64,000 bases of DNA from Burkholderia diffusa (GCF_001718315.1 NZ_CP013364.1:806001-870000), one strand, 5' to 3'; shown: positions 50,605-59,860, numbered from the stretch's first letter. The notes: a model not told the origin generated them from the letters alone. A program made the numbers and translations.

Positions 50605-50893
50605 CGTGCTATCGACCCATGAACGTGCGAAGCGCGTTTCTTGCGCGATTAGGACATCGGAATGTGACAGTTTCGATCATGCAGACAGACCGCTTTCTGA
50701 ATTCGTCCCACTACCGACAGCGGGATGAAAACCAGATGAAAGATCGAGTCCGGCATGCGTTGCCTATTCGAAACACCGGATCGACAAATCACCACCCGCC
50801 GGAAAAAAGATGAGGCAGAATAGGCCGCCATTTCATTTCGGATTGTCAAACAAAAATCAGCATGCGGGGTGCACCCGCGGTTCGGGGGATGTC

Positions 50894-51688
50894 ATGTTCG
50901 TTTTCTGGGGCCGAAAGTTAGTCTATCGTAAGCATGGCTATGTAGCGGACTTCTGTCCGATTTGCCGAATGCCACGAACGTTCGAATTGCAGCGGGTCGG
51001 CTCTGCCGGTCACCTCTACAACATTTCGGTAGGCGAAGGGCGGCTGGTCGGATATCAGCGAAGTTGCCAGACTTGCCGAACCCCGGTCAAGAGCGAACTT
51101 TCCGCCTATGCGAGCGTGTCGCCGAAGCCCGCGCCATTGCCGGAACTCACCGCACAAACCTACCCGAATTTGGCGACCGCGTGGCGTGACCGGCTTGCGC
51201 TGGAGGAGCGGGTCCGCACCGCGCTGCCGTCGCTGAAGCCAGACGAACGCGAGACCTTGATCCGCGATCCGTTCGTAGTGCTATCGACCAAGGTGGAGCG
51301 GTATTTCGCGTCGAGCCGGATCAATTGGCGAGACATTCTTGCGATACTGGTCGCATTCGCCGTCGCGATCGTCGGGTCCGTGGCGGTCGGCATGATCGCC
51401 CCGGATGCGATGAACTACGGCATCTATTTTTTCATCGCGCTAGGCGTGCTGATCGTCGTCAGGCAAATCAAGGCGACGGGGCGCCGATATATGGTCAAGC
51501 ACATTGTCCCGCCCCTCGCGTCCGCACTTGCGCCGTTGCAGCCAACTCGGGAGGAGATCGATTCAGTGTTTCGCGAGCTGCGTCTTTCGCAGCCGCGGAT
51601 GGCGCGCAAGCTGCCGATAGAGGCGTTGCTCTCGAGTCTGGTGGGCAAGCATGCTCCTGTGCCGAGTGATGCGGACGCCGTACGCTGA
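50894..51688 (+). CDS. Zinc-ribbon, two-TM membrane protein, unknown
   Basis: 264 residues beginning MFVFWGRKLVYRKHGYVADF. Cysteines in FCPICRMP and SCQTCRTPV (four Cys, about 45 apart) form a likely zinc ribbon near the N-terminus. Two TM segments (DILAILVAFAVAIVGSVAVGMI and YGIYFFIALGVLIVV) sit in the second half, and the tail is cytosolic. The start at 50894 was chosen over the 50810 frame because the ribbon needs the N-terminus and a purine-rich CGGGGGAT precedes it. Divergent from the M48 gene; possibly a functional partner, but there is no direct evidence. Confidence 0.6.
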   Translation: MFVFWGRKLVYRKHGYVADFCPICRMPRTFELQRVGSAGHLYNISVGEGRLVGYQRSCQTCRTPVKSELSAYASVSPKPAPLPELTAQTYPNLATAWRDRLALEERVRTALPSLKPDERETLIRDPFVVLSTKVERYFASSRINWRDILAILVAFAVAIVGSVAVGMIAPDAMNYGIYFFIALGVLIVVRQIKATGRRYMVKHIVPPLASALAPLQPTREEIDSVFRELRLSQPRMARKLPIEALLSSLVGKHAPVPSDADAVR

Positions 51689-52256
51689 GTCGCACGTCCT
51701 CAGCGGGCAAGCCCGAGTACCGTCGATCACCCGGGGCGCGCCCCACCTTTCGACCGCAACCGTGCTGCAATGCAAGGATGTCAACTTGAGGTACCCGCCG
51801 CACAAGGTACTCGGCATGTGTGTTGACGATTTTATCGACGAATTCACCGAAATGATGTTTCGACTTGGTCTATGTTCGAATTAAATTCGTCAATTCGCGT
51901 CGCGTACTCCGAGGCTAGACCGTAGGGGATGAATTTAGACGTTATTCCGCGCGATGCGGGTGCCCATGCCAACGTACTCCGATCGAAAGCCTCGAGCGGC
52001 AGAATTGCGTATCCGCCGTGAGCGGCGTCTCGATCTCATCTCGTGTTGCTCGCTCTTGCTGATGCCGCCATATGCCCGCGCTTCGTTGATGATTTTTTGA
52101 TTGGTGCGGCTATAAAAGAGCATCCATTGCGAATTTGCGTTAGCAAACCTTTTGCTTAATCGAAAATTTCAGACTAAATTGTCAAAGTCCTCAAGCGGGA
52201 CAGATAAAATTCGAGTCTCCTTTACGCGTCGTCAACGTCGTATATTCACGGGGAAT
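51689..52256. other. Intergenic region before the carbonic anhydrase gene
   Basis: No gene with a family match; a frame at 51651-51884 overlaps the previous gene and lacks support. The last 150 bp are AT-rich and probably hold the carbonic anhydrase promoter. Confidence 0.4.
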
Positions 52257-53006
52257 ATGCAAATGGACCGCCAGCCACAAACCTGCTGTGCCACGCCGAA
52301 CGCTGCTCGCCGCACGTCGCTCAAAACCGCATTGGGTCTCGTGGCATTCGGCCTCGCCGCCGAACTCTTGCCCGGCCTGGCGCACGCCGCTGCTCTCAGC
52401 AAGGCGCAGCGCGATGCCATGACCCCCGACGACGTGATCGCCATGTTGAAACGCGGCAATGAACGCTTTCGCGCGGGCAAACTGCAAGCGCACGATTATC
52501 TAGCTCAGAAGCGTGCCAGCGTGAGCGGCCAGTATCCGGCAGCCGTCATCCTGAGTTGTATGGATTCGCGCGCGCCCGCGGAAATTATTCTCGACGCGGG
52601 AATCGGCGACACTTTCAATGCGCGCGTGGCGGGCAATATCGTCAACGACGATCTGCTGGGCAGCCTGGAATATGCCTGCGCCGCGGCGGGCTCCAAAGTC
52701 GTGCTGGTGATGGGCCACACCTCGTGCGGCGCGATCAAAGGTGCCATCGACGGCGTCAATCTTGGCAATCTCACAGGCCTGCTGGACAAGATCAAGCCGG
52801 CGGTGGACGCCACGAAGTTCGACGGTGAGCGTACCAGCAAGAACGATGCGTTCGTGGACGCAGTGGCAGCCACCAACGTGCTCCAGGCTATCGACGAAAT
52901 CCGCCGCCGCAGCGACGTGCTGGCTGGGCTGGAAAAGAGCGGAAAAATTAAGACCGTTGGGTCGATGTACCACCTTGTGGGAGGCAGGGTGGAATTCTAT
53001 GGTTGA
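52257..53006 (+). CDS. Exported beta-carbonic anhydrase (Tat signal)
   Basis: 249-residue beta-class carbonic anhydrase interconverting CO2 and bicarbonate. Zinc-site blocks are CMDSRAPAE (Cys and Asp) and GHTSCGAIKGA (His and Cys). The N-terminal ARRTSLKTALGLVAFGLAAE is a twin-arginine signal (RRTSLK), ending LAHA-AALS, so the folded enzyme goes to the periplasm. The start at 52257 follows ACGGGGAAT; a second ATG is two codons later. Longer frames upstream are not signal-like. No operon partners. Confidence 0.88.
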   Translation: MQMDRQPQTCCATPNAARRTSLKTALGLVAFGLAAELLPGLAHAAALSKAQRDAMTPDDVIAMLKRGNERFRAGKLQAHDYLAQKRASVSGQYPAAVILSCMDSRAPAEIILDAGIGDTFNARVAGNIVNDDLLGSLEYACAAAGSKVVLVMGHTSCGAIKGAIDGVNLGNLTGLLDKIKPAVDATKFDGERTSKNDAFVDAVAATNVLQAIDEIRRRSDVLAGLEKSGKIKTVGSMYHLVGGRVEFYG

Positions 53007-53231
53007 TTGATTAGCGGCTTGATCGGTCTCGAGGCACCCGATCAAGCTGTCCGATTTCTCGGATGCTGCGATGGCCACCCGTACCTCATAGATATAAAAC
53101 GAAAGCTTTCCGTAAATTGGTCTCGCCGACGTGACCATGGCGCCCTTCTCCAAATGGGGCATTTGTACAACTGGTGGGAGATCCGTGAGACGCGTCGTGC
53201 GTCCATGGCGATTCACAATGGAGGAACCATC

Positions 53232-53711
53232 ATGACTGGAAATTCGCATTCGAAACAAGGCGAGGACAGCGCGGTTACTAAGGATCCCTCCGGAAGTGGT
53301 TCTACTACTTTGGGTGATAACTCGCAGTCGGCGAATGTGCGAGAAAATTGGAACTCGGGCCACCCGGGCGGTGTCGGTGCGACCACTGGCCTGCCGGATA
53401 GCGCCGTATCGCTCGATGATCCAGCAGAGATTCCGGCAGGCTTGTCCGTTCTGGCGGGCGTAGTCCCTCAAGCGAACCTCCGCGGGCAGCTGAAGTGGAA
53501 CGAGCAGAGCAGCGCGGAGGCTACGTCGGCTGCATCTGCAGCTATCAACAATGCAGATCCCCTCCGTGGAAGCGCGACAATCGAAGATCCACCTGTCTAC
53601 GCGCCTGTGAATCCGGATGCCGGTGATCCGATCAACCACTATGACCCGGCCGGTGAAGGTCTGGCAAAGCCGGATAGCCTTGGACCGTTTGGGCGTGGTG
53701 GAGTTAACTGA
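53232..53711 (+). CDS. Hydrophilic, low-complexity protein of unknown function
   Basis: 159 residues starting MTGNSHSKQGEDSAVTKDPS after a GGAGGA Shine-Dalgarno. It is rich in Ser, Gly, Asn, Pro and Asp, with no hydrophobic segment and no cysteine. It looks disordered, perhaps a small stress or surface-associated protein. The longer frame from 53007 directly after the carbonic anhydrase stop has no such site. No family recognised. Confidence 0.55.
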   Translation: MTGNSHSKQGEDSAVTKDPSGSGSTTLGDNSQSANVRENWNSGHPGGVGATTGLPDSAVSLDDPAEIPAGLSVLAGVVPQANLRGQLKWNEQSSAEATSAASAAINNADPLRGSATIEDPPVYAPVNPDAGDPINHYDPAGEGLAKPDSLGPFGRGGVN

Positions 53712-53831
53712 TCGAGCTGGTTGACTAATCAGCTACTCGACGTGAAGAACTGCAGGGTTGTGAGCGGCGGCCACGCCGGGTGGTGGCTGGCCGGTCGGCG
53801 CGGGAACGCGAGGCACCGGCTATTTCCTGCC

Positions 53832-54041
53832 CGTTACCAACGCGATCGAGTCGCTGCACATGCAGCGTCGGAAGTTCATCAAGGCGCGCGGCCACTTCCG
53901 TTGGATGAGACCGTACTCAAACCGATCTGGCTGGCGGTGTGCGACGTCGGAGCCAAGTACACCCGTTCCCGGCACGATTGGAAGAGCGCCATGATTCAGT
54001 TCGCGCTGCTTTACCCGGAACGGTTCAATATTGGAGTCTAA
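53832..54041 (+). pseudogene. IS256-family transposase 3' remnant, frameshifted
   Basis: The plus strand reads TNAIESLHMQRRKFIKARGH in one frame and then PLDETVLKPIWLAVCDVGAK ... WKSAMIQFALLYPERF in another. This is the C-terminal end of an IS256-type (mutator) transposase split by a frameshift. The 5' part and the rest of the IS are missing. No function. Confidence 0.75.
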
Positions 54042-54124
54042 ATCTCAACCGGCATCACACACGATATTCCGGATACCTCCCATGCGAGATCGGTGTTGGC
54101 GTGCTCGGGAACCCCGAGCACGCG

Positions 54125-54838
54125 TTACATCTGCTCCTTTACGCCCGTTCGGACAAGCCACCAATTGATCGGATAGCTCGTCGCGAATCCGGCCAGCATC
54201 GCGAGCTGCATCGCAAACCAGAATTCGGGGCTATCGACCGGAGCGATCCCGCCGTACATGCGACCTAGCCAACGGAACTGGATTACCGCCATGAGTCCAT
54301 ACATGCCGATCTGCCATGCCGCAATCGACATGATGTCGGCTTTGAGCGCTGCCCGGAGTCCCTGGAGCATCGAAAGATGCCGCATTGGCTTGATGGTGAA
54401 ATACTGGAAAAGGATCCCGAGCAGGAAGGCCAGGATGAAGTCGAGGATCCAGACCGCGAAGGTTTTCTCCGCAAAGACGGAATGCCAGCCGAGCCACACC
54501 GCCAAAGTGGGAAACAGCAGCGCCGCCCATTCAGCAATGATGTCGCCGAGCGTACAGCCGGCACCGCAATGGCTTGTCCCTTTCATGACGATCACCGGAA
54601 ACGTTCCGGCGGCATTCCGACGCTCGTCCTTCGAAACATTCCTCCCCCACGAGTAGTAGGCGGCGACCCAAAGTACAGTTCCGAACAATGTGGTTAGTGG
54701 CCATACGAGATTCATGATCCACGCCGCCTGTGGATGTTTGACTTCATCTGTGGCGATAACGGCCGCACACGTTATGCCGAGGACAATCCACGCAATGGAG
54801 AGTGCGTGGAGCCATGACGGAAAATTGCCGAAAGCCAT
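54125..54838 (-). CDS. DUF4396 multi-pass membrane protein
   Basis: 237 residues. The start at 54838 (MAFGNFPSWLHALSIAWIVL) begins directly with a membrane segment; the longer frame runs through a neighbouring remnant. Hydrophobic segments include IAWIVLGITCAAVIAT, WIMNLVWPLTTLFGTVLWVAAYY and later ones. The diagnostic DUF4396 block is SHCGAGCTLGDIIAEW, whose Cys/His suggest metal binding, followed by FAVWILDFILAFLLGILFQYF. The family is of unknown function, sometimes near copper or other metal genes. Confidence 0.78.
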   Translation of the reverse strand: MAFGNFPSWLHALSIAWIVLGITCAAVIATDEVKHPQAAWIMNLVWPLTTLFGTVLWVAAYYSWGRNVSKDERRNAAGTFPVIVMKGTSHCGAGCTLGDIIAEWAALLFPTLAVWLGWHSVFAEKTFAVWILDFILAFLLGILFQYFTIKPMRHLSMLQGLRAALKADIMSIAAWQIGMYGLMAVIQFRWLGRMYGGIAPVDSPEFWFAMQLAMLAGFATSYPINWWLVRTGVKEQM

Positions 54839-55007
54839 CGCTGAACCTTGAGTCGAGAACGAGTGGATGTGTGCCGATGCCTCGAAGGAGGCTAGAGGTC
54901 CGGCAGAGCAACACATGTTCCTCGACAGGCGTGTCAAGGATCTCGGCATCCCCCCGTACGCGGCAGTGAACCCGGGGAATAGGCTTCGCTTGCAGGGCTG
55001 GCCGGCG

Positions 55008-55130
55008 CATGTCGGCCACGGCAGGATGGGGAAGAATGTTTCCCCTTCGGATCGCCCGATGCGCCAGCGCGCCGAGCACGTGGATGGCGACCAATGCGGC
55101 AAGTCGATATGCCGTCAGTGCGCGCAGTTC
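55008..55130 (-). pseudogene. Cytochrome b561-like C-terminal remnant
   Basis: On the minus strand: ELRALTAYRLAALVAIHVLG, then ALAHRAIRRGNILPHPAVAD. The H-x(8..)H heme pattern with the R-R-D-like end matches the last TM of cytochrome b561 family proteins. The upstream heme helices are not found in frame, so the gene is broken or mostly deleted. Confidence 0.55.
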
Positions 55131-55247
55131 CCTAGCCCCGGCGACAGGGCGCGACTTTTCTGCACCAGCGTCGGCAACGAAAAGAATCCGAAGCGACTGG
55201 CGGGGTACCCGGCGGCGTTCGTGTTCAATTTGCAGAATCTACGAATT

Positions 55248-55412
55248 TCAACACCCAGCCACACGTGCTTCCGCGGCAAAGACATTGGTGGAGACGATCG
55301 ATCGCCAGGCAACCGGGACAGCGAAGCACGCAGCAACGATACCGATGAACCCGATCGCGATGACGATGGCCGTCTGCATCGCAGGTCCAACGTGGCACCG
55401 GCTCTGCGTCAT
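55248..55412 (-). CDS. Small single-TM protein coupled to xylX
   Basis: 54 residues. The ATG at 55412 overlaps the xylX stop (ATGA), the usual sign of translational coupling. An internal Met (residue 12) begins MQTAIVIAIGFIGIVAACF, one good TM helix, and the tail STNVFAAEARVAGC is short and polar. It is too small for most gene callers. It may help the sugar-acid pathway or transport at the membrane, or be a remnant of a larger permease. Confidence 0.45.
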   Translation of the reverse strand: MTQSRCHVGPAMQTAIVIAIGFIGIVAACFAVPVAWRSIVSTNVFAAEARVAGC

Positions 55413-56590
55413 GCGCTCAGCAATCCACGTGCGGTCAGGTTCGCGTACAGCGCGCGCACACCGAAGGTCCACGGCTCGATCTCCGTGCACAGCCGCACGG
55501 TGTTGACGAGCGCACCGAGCGAGGGCGTCGAGATGGTCACGCGGTCGCCCAAATGGTGCGTGAAGCCGCCGCCGGGCGTGTCGCGATCCTGGAGCGGCGA
55601 GAACATCGTGCCGAGAAACAGCATGAAGCCGTCCGGATATTGATGATGCGCGCCGCAGGTCTGTGCGACGAGGTTGGCCGGATCCCGGCTGATCTCGCGC
55701 ATGTGGCTGATCCCGTCGAGCACGAAGCCGTCGTCCGCGCCGTCGACGCGCAGCGACACGCTCGCCTGCCGCACGCTGTCGAGCGTGAAGCTGTCGTCGA
55801 ACAGCCGCACGAACGGACCGATCGCGCACGAGCCGTTGTTGTCCTTGCATTTGCCGAGCAGCAGCGCGGAGCGGCCTTCGATGTCGCGCAGGTTCACGTC
55901 GTTGCCGAGCGTCGCGCCGACCGGTCTGCCGTCGCTGCCGACCGCCAGCACGATCTCCGGCTCCGGGTTGTTCCATACCGACACGGGCAGCAGACCGACG
56001 TCCGCACCGAAGCCGACCGCCGACATCGGTTGCGACTTCGAGAACACTTCGGCGTCCGGACCGATTCCGACCTCCATGTATTGCGACCACGCGCCGCGGC
56101 GCTCGAGTTCCGCTTTGAGCCGTATCGCGGCTTCCGAGCCCGGCTCGATTTTCGACAGGTCGGTGCCGATGGTCGCGGCAATCGTTTCGCGCACCTGCTG
56201 CGCCTTGGCCGGATCGCCGCCGGCCTGCTCCTCGATCACGCGTTCAATCAGGCTGACGGCAAACGTGACGCCGCAGGCCTTGATGGCCTGCACGTCGCAC
56301 GGCGCGAGCAGGCGCGTGGCGTCGCGCGTGCCGTCCAGCGCCGCCTGCAGCAGCGGCTCGACGCGGCCGAGCGGCTCTCCGGGCGCGGCGCGGGCGATGT
56401 CGACCGCATCGGGGCGATCGAACAGGTCCGCGGTGGTCGGCACGGTGCGCGTGATGTCGAATACCTCGCCGCTGCGCACGGCGACGACGCTCGGTCCCGC
56501 CGGGGCAACGTCGTGGCGCCACACGCGACCGATCAGCAACGCGTGGGCGAGGTCGTGCGGCAGGCAATCGGAAACGGAAAGAGTACGCAT
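55409..56590 (-). CDS. xylX: 2-keto-3-deoxy-pentonate dehydratase XylX (FAH family)
   Basis: 393-residue enzyme of the fumarylacetoacetate hydrolase superfamily. It dehydrates 2-keto-3-deoxy-D-xylonate or -L-arabinonate to 2,5-dioxopentanoate (alpha-ketoglutarate semialdehyde) in the non-phosphorylative Weimberg route. The blocks VTFAVSLIERVIEEQAGG, SQYMEVGIGPDAEVFSKSQP, WNNPEPEIVLAV, ATLGNDVNLRDIEGRSALLL, HHQYPDGFMLFLGTMFSPLQ and DRDTPGGGFTH track Caulobacter XylX closely. It lies 41 nt after xylD in one operon. Confidence 0.88.
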   Translation of the reverse strand: MRTLSVSDCLPHDLAHALLIGRVWRHDVAPAGPSVVAVRSGEVFDITRTVPTTADLFDRPDAVDIARAAPGEPLGRVEPLLQAALDGTRDATRLLAPCDVQAIKACGVTFAVSLIERVIEEQAGGDPAKAQQVRETIAATIGTDLSKIEPGSEAAIRLKAELERRGAWSQYMEVGIGPDAEVFSKSQPMSAVGFGADVGLLPVSVWNNPEPEIVLAVGSDGRPVGATLGNDVNLRDIEGRSALLLGKCKDNNGSCAIGPFVRLFDDSFTLDSVRQASVSLRVDGADDGFVLDGISHMREISRDPANLVAQTCGAHHQYPDGFMLFLGTMFSPLQDRDTPGGGFTHHLGDRVTISTPSLGALVNTVRLCTEIEPWTFGVRALYANLTARGLLSA

Positions 56591-56631
56591 GGTCAGCTCG
56601 GCAAGTGTCGTGGAACGGTTGGATCAGTGCG

Positions 56632-58413
56632 TCAGTGTGAATGGCGCGGGTTGCCGCGCTGCTCGATCACCTTCAGGTACAGCGTGGCCGGTTCGAGACA
56701 GCCGCCGGTGGACAGTTGGCCCACGAAGCGGCGATAGAGTTCCTGCCACGGCGTTTGCGCTTGCGGCACCGCGTTGCTCGCCGCGTCGTGGCGGCGTGCG
56801 AGTTCGTCGCTGTCGACGAGCACGTCCACGGTGCGCCGATTCAGGTCCACGCGGATCCGGTCGTTCGTGCGCAGCAGCGCGAGACCGCCGCCCACCGCGG
56901 CCTCCGGCGACACGTTCAGGATCGACGGGCTGGCCGACGTGCCGCTCTGGCGTCCGTCTCCGATACACGGCAGCGACGTTACGCCGCGCTTGATCAGATC
57001 GGCGGGCGGCGCCATGTTGACGACTTCCGCGCTGCCGGGATAGCCGACCGTGCCGCAGCCGCGGATCACCAGGATGCAGCGTTCGTCGATTTCGAGCTGA
57101 GGATCGTTGATGCGGGCGTGGTAATCCTCCGGGCCTTCGAACACGATCGCGCGTGCTTCGAACGTATTCTCCGCGCCGGGCTCGGCAAGATAGGTCCGGC
57201 GGAACGCATCGCCGACCACCGACATCTTCATGATCGCACTGTCGAAGAAGTTGCCCGACAGCACCATGAAGCCGGCGCCGTGCTTGAGCGGGGCGTCCGG
57301 TGTGCGGATCACGTCGCGATCGGCATCCTGCGCGGTGTCGGCAATGGCACCGATCGGCCGGCCGGATACGGTCAGGCAGTCGCGCCGCAGCAGTCCGCCC
57401 GCATCGAGCTGGCGCAGCACCGCAGGCACGCCGCCGGCGCGGTGGAAGCTCTCGCCGAGATATTCGCCGGCCGGCATGCAGTTGACGAGCAGCGGCACGG
57501 ATTCGCCGAAACGCTGCCAGTCGTCGAGACTCAGTTCGACGCCCATGTGGCGCGCGATCGCGATCAGGTGCGGCGGGCAGTTGGTCGATGCGCCGAGCGC
57601 GGACGCGACGACGATCGCGTTTTCGAATGCCGCGCGCGTCATGATCTGCGACGGACGCAGGTCTTCTCGAACGAGTTCGACGGCGCGCTTGCCCGTTGCG
57701 TAAGCCATTTGGCCGCGCTCGCGGTACGCGGCCGGAATGCTCGCGCAGCCGGGCAGCGACATGCCCAGCGCCTCGGCCAGGCTGTTCATCGACAGCGCCG
57801 TGCCCATGGTGTTGCAATGGCCGATCGACGGCGACGATGCCGTGGTCAGCTGCATGAAGCCTTCGTAGTCGATATCGCCGGCGGCCAGCAGATTGCGCGC
57901 GTGCCAGATCACGGTGCCCGAGCCGACGCGTTTGCCTTCGTGCCAGCCATCGAGCATCGGGCCGCCGGACAGCACGATCGCCGGCAGGTCGACGGTGGCC
58001 GCGGCCATCAGGCACGCGGGGGTGGTCTTGTCGCAGCCGGTCGTCAGCACCACGCCATCGAGCGGAAACCCGTGCAGTACTTCCACGAGCCCGAGATATG
58101 CGAGGTTGCGGTCGAGTGCGGCGGTGGGCCGGCGGCTCTGCTCGGCGAGCGGATGCACGGGGAATTCCATCGGAATGCCGCCCGCGTCTCGGATGCCCGC
58201 CCTGGTGCGCTCGGCCAGCTCGATGTGATGACGGTTGCATGGCGCGAGGTCGCTGCCCGTCTGCGCGATACCGATGATCGGGCGCCCCGACTGCAGTTCC
58301 TCGCGCGTGAGCCCGTAGTTCATGAAGCGCTCGACGTAGAGCGCGGTCATGTCTGCATGCGCAGGGTCGTCGAACCACTCCTGGCTACGCAGACGGCGAG
58401 GGGTTTGTGACAT
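56632..58413 (-). CDS. xylD: Xylonate/pentonate dehydratase XylD (IlvD/EDD family)
   Basis: 593-residue Fe-S dehydratase removing water from D-xylonate (or a related pentonate) to give the 2-keto-3-deoxy acid used by XylX. Fe-S cysteines lie in VVLTTGCDKTTPACL and GHCNTMGTA, with a further Cys in MSLPGCASIP. The text EEFVHPLAE-like start, QEWFDDPAHADMTALYVERF, IGIAQTGSDLAPCNRHH and GDGRQSGTSASPSILNVSPE (each short) matches Caulobacter XylD from end to end. First gene of the operon, under a TTACCGGTAA operator. Confidence 0.88.
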   Translation of the reverse strand: MSQTPRRLRSQEWFDDPAHADMTALYVERFMNYGLTREELQSGRPIIGIAQTGSDLAPCNRHHIELAERTRAGIRDAGGIPMEFPVHPLAEQSRRPTAALDRNLAYLGLVEVLHGFPLDGVVLTTGCDKTTPACLMAAATVDLPAIVLSGGPMLDGWHEGKRVGSGTVIWHARNLLAAGDIDYEGFMQLTTASSPSIGHCNTMGTALSMNSLAEALGMSLPGCASIPAAYRERGQMAYATGKRAVELVREDLRPSQIMTRAAFENAIVVASALGASTNCPPHLIAIARHMGVELSLDDWQRFGESVPLLVNCMPAGEYLGESFHRAGGVPAVLRQLDAGGLLRRDCLTVSGRPIGAIADTAQDADRDVIRTPDAPLKHGAGFMVLSGNFFDSAIMKMSVVGDAFRRTYLAEPGAENTFEARAIVFEGPEDYHARINDPQLEIDERCILVIRGCGTVGYPGSAEVVNMAPPADLIKRGVTSLPCIGDGRQSGTSASPSILNVSPEAAVGGGLALLRTNDRIRVDLNRRTVDVLVDSDELARRHDAASNAVPQAQTPWQELYRRFVGQLSTGGCLEPATLYLKVIEQRGNPRHSH

Positions 58414-58460
58414 GGCGGGCTGTCTCCGAATGGGGCCGTGTTCAGTTTTTTTGCCGGATA

Positions 58461-58472
58461 GTTACCGGTAAC
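58461..58472. promoter_or_regulatory. LacI-type operator upstream of xylD
   Basis: Perfect palindrome GTTACCGGTAAC, 48 nt upstream of the xylD start. A central CG inside a palindrome is the typical LacI/GalR operator form. The same motif recurs twice before the MFS gene. Confidence 0.75.
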
Positions 58473-58593
58473 ATTCGCGTCGATGTTAGCACGGGATTTT
58501 CGCAAAGCGGAAGGGGAATCGTGCGTGCGGTGTCGCGAACCGCGCATCGCGCGCGTACGCTTCCGCATGATGCTGCAAGCGCGCGTCAGCCCG

Positions 58594-59631
58594 TCACGCG
58601 CTTTCCCGGGCGACGATCGTGTAGTCGATGCGGATGCTTCGCGACTCGATCCGTTCGCCGCCGTCGCGGGCCTGCAGCGCCGCGAGCAGCGCATCGCCGG
58701 TGCGCACGCCGATGCCGTATGCGTCGACCGATACGGTCGTGATGGTCGGGTGGCAGCATGCCGCCACCTCGAAGTTGCCGAAGCCGGCCACGGCGATGTC
58801 CGCGGGCACGGCCAGCCCGCGCCGGTGGCATTCCATGATCGCGCCGAATGCCGACATGTCGCTCACGCACATCACCGCGTCGGTGTCCGGCCACTGCTCG
58901 AGCAGTGCCGCCATGGCCGGGCCGCCGTGGCTCATCGTGATCGGCGAGTCGCCCAGCCGCACGATGCGCGGCTCACCCAACCCGAGCGCCTTGATTTCAG
59001 CCTGATATCCGTTGAGCCGGTCCTGGCCGCGCCGGTCCAGTACGCTCGCGCCGCCGAGAAAACCGATGCGCCGGTAGCCGCGCTGCGCGAGGTGCCGCAC
59101 CATCGCGCGCGCGGCGCGGACGTTGGAGAAGCCCACCGCGGTGTCGATAGGGTGCTTGGGCAGGTCCCACATCTCGACCACCGGAATGGCCGAGCGCTCG
59201 AGCAGCTTGCGTGTCGCATCGGTATGTTGCGCACCCGTCAGCGCGATGCAGCGCGGCTGGTGACGCAGCATCGAGCGCACCAGCCGCTCTTCGCGCTCCA
59301 GGTCGTAGTCGGTATCGCCGAGCAACAGTTGCAGTCCATGCGGCTCGAGCGCATCGGTCAGGCCACGCACCGTGTCCGAGAAATTGGAGCTCGACAGCGA
59401 CGGCACCAGCACCGCGACAAACTCCGAGCGCCCCGACGATAGCGCGCCGGCGGCGGCATCGGCCACGTAGCCAAGCTGGTCGATGGCCCTGCAAACCCGC
59501 TCGCGTGTGTCGGCGGCCACGCTGTGGCCGGCAAGCACGCGCGACACGGTCATCTTGGACACGCCGGCCAGGCGCGCTACGTCGGACATGCGGGGCGGTC
59601 CGGCAGGCCGGACGGCGGTGGGGCTGGGCAT
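58594..59631 (-). CDS. LacI-family repressor of the xylonate cluster
   Basis: 345-residue regulator. The N-terminal LacI HTH is MSDVARLAGVSKMTVSRVLAG (part), with the hinge RVCRAIDQLGYVADAAAGAL. Beyond it is a periplasmic-binding-like ligand domain (VAVLVPSLSSSNFSDTVRGL, PVVEMWDLPKHPIDTAVGFSN). It lies between xylD and the MFS gene, near three palindromes TGTTACCGGTAACA. It likely represses both operons until a sugar acid or its 2-keto-3-deoxy product binds. Confidence 0.88.
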   Translation of the reverse strand: MPSPTAVRPAGPPRMSDVARLAGVSKMTVSRVLAGHSVAADTRERVCRAIDQLGYVADAAAGALSSGRSEFVAVLVPSLSSSNFSDTVRGLTDALEPHGLQLLLGDTDYDLEREERLVRSMLRHQPRCIALTGAQHTDATRKLLERSAIPVVEMWDLPKHPIDTAVGFSNVRAARAMVRHLAQRGYRRIGFLGGASVLDRRGQDRLNGYQAEIKALGLGEPRIVRLGDSPITMSHGGPAMAALLEQWPDTDAVMCVSDMSAFGAIMECHRRGLAVPADIAVAGFGNFEVAACCHPTITTVSVDAYGIGVRTGDALLAALQARDGGERIESRSIRIDYTIVARESA

Positions 59632-59782
59632 CGGAATCGCGATCGGAGAAAACCGGAAAGCCTACATCATAACGGCGCGAACGCCGCCTGCCGCACGGTT
59701 GTCGGGTCGACGCCCCGCACTAGGGAAACCACTCGTCGGTCAGGTCTTGAACCAGCATGTCCCAGCGTGCTACTTTCGCGTC

Positions 59783-59860
59783 TGTTACCGGTATCAACGT
59801 GCAGGTTGCCACCGTCGTTCCGTCGGCGGATTTTTTTGCACCGGAATGTTATCGGTAACA
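59783..59860. promoter_or_regulatory. Two LacI-type operators before the MFS gene
   Basis: TGTTACCGGTATCA (59783-59796) and TGTTATCGGTAACA (59847-59860) are two further copies of the operator before xylD. They are 64 bp apart, upstream of the ATG at 59920 and close to the divergent lacI start, so they suit repression and autoregulation. Confidence 0.7.

Noticed and set aside
51651..51884. 77-codon plus-strand frame
   Set aside because: Overlaps the end of the zinc-ribbon gene, no ribosome site and no recognisable fold.
56641..58410. 589-codon plus-strand open frame
   Set aside because: Mirror of xylD with typical high-GC shadow composition.
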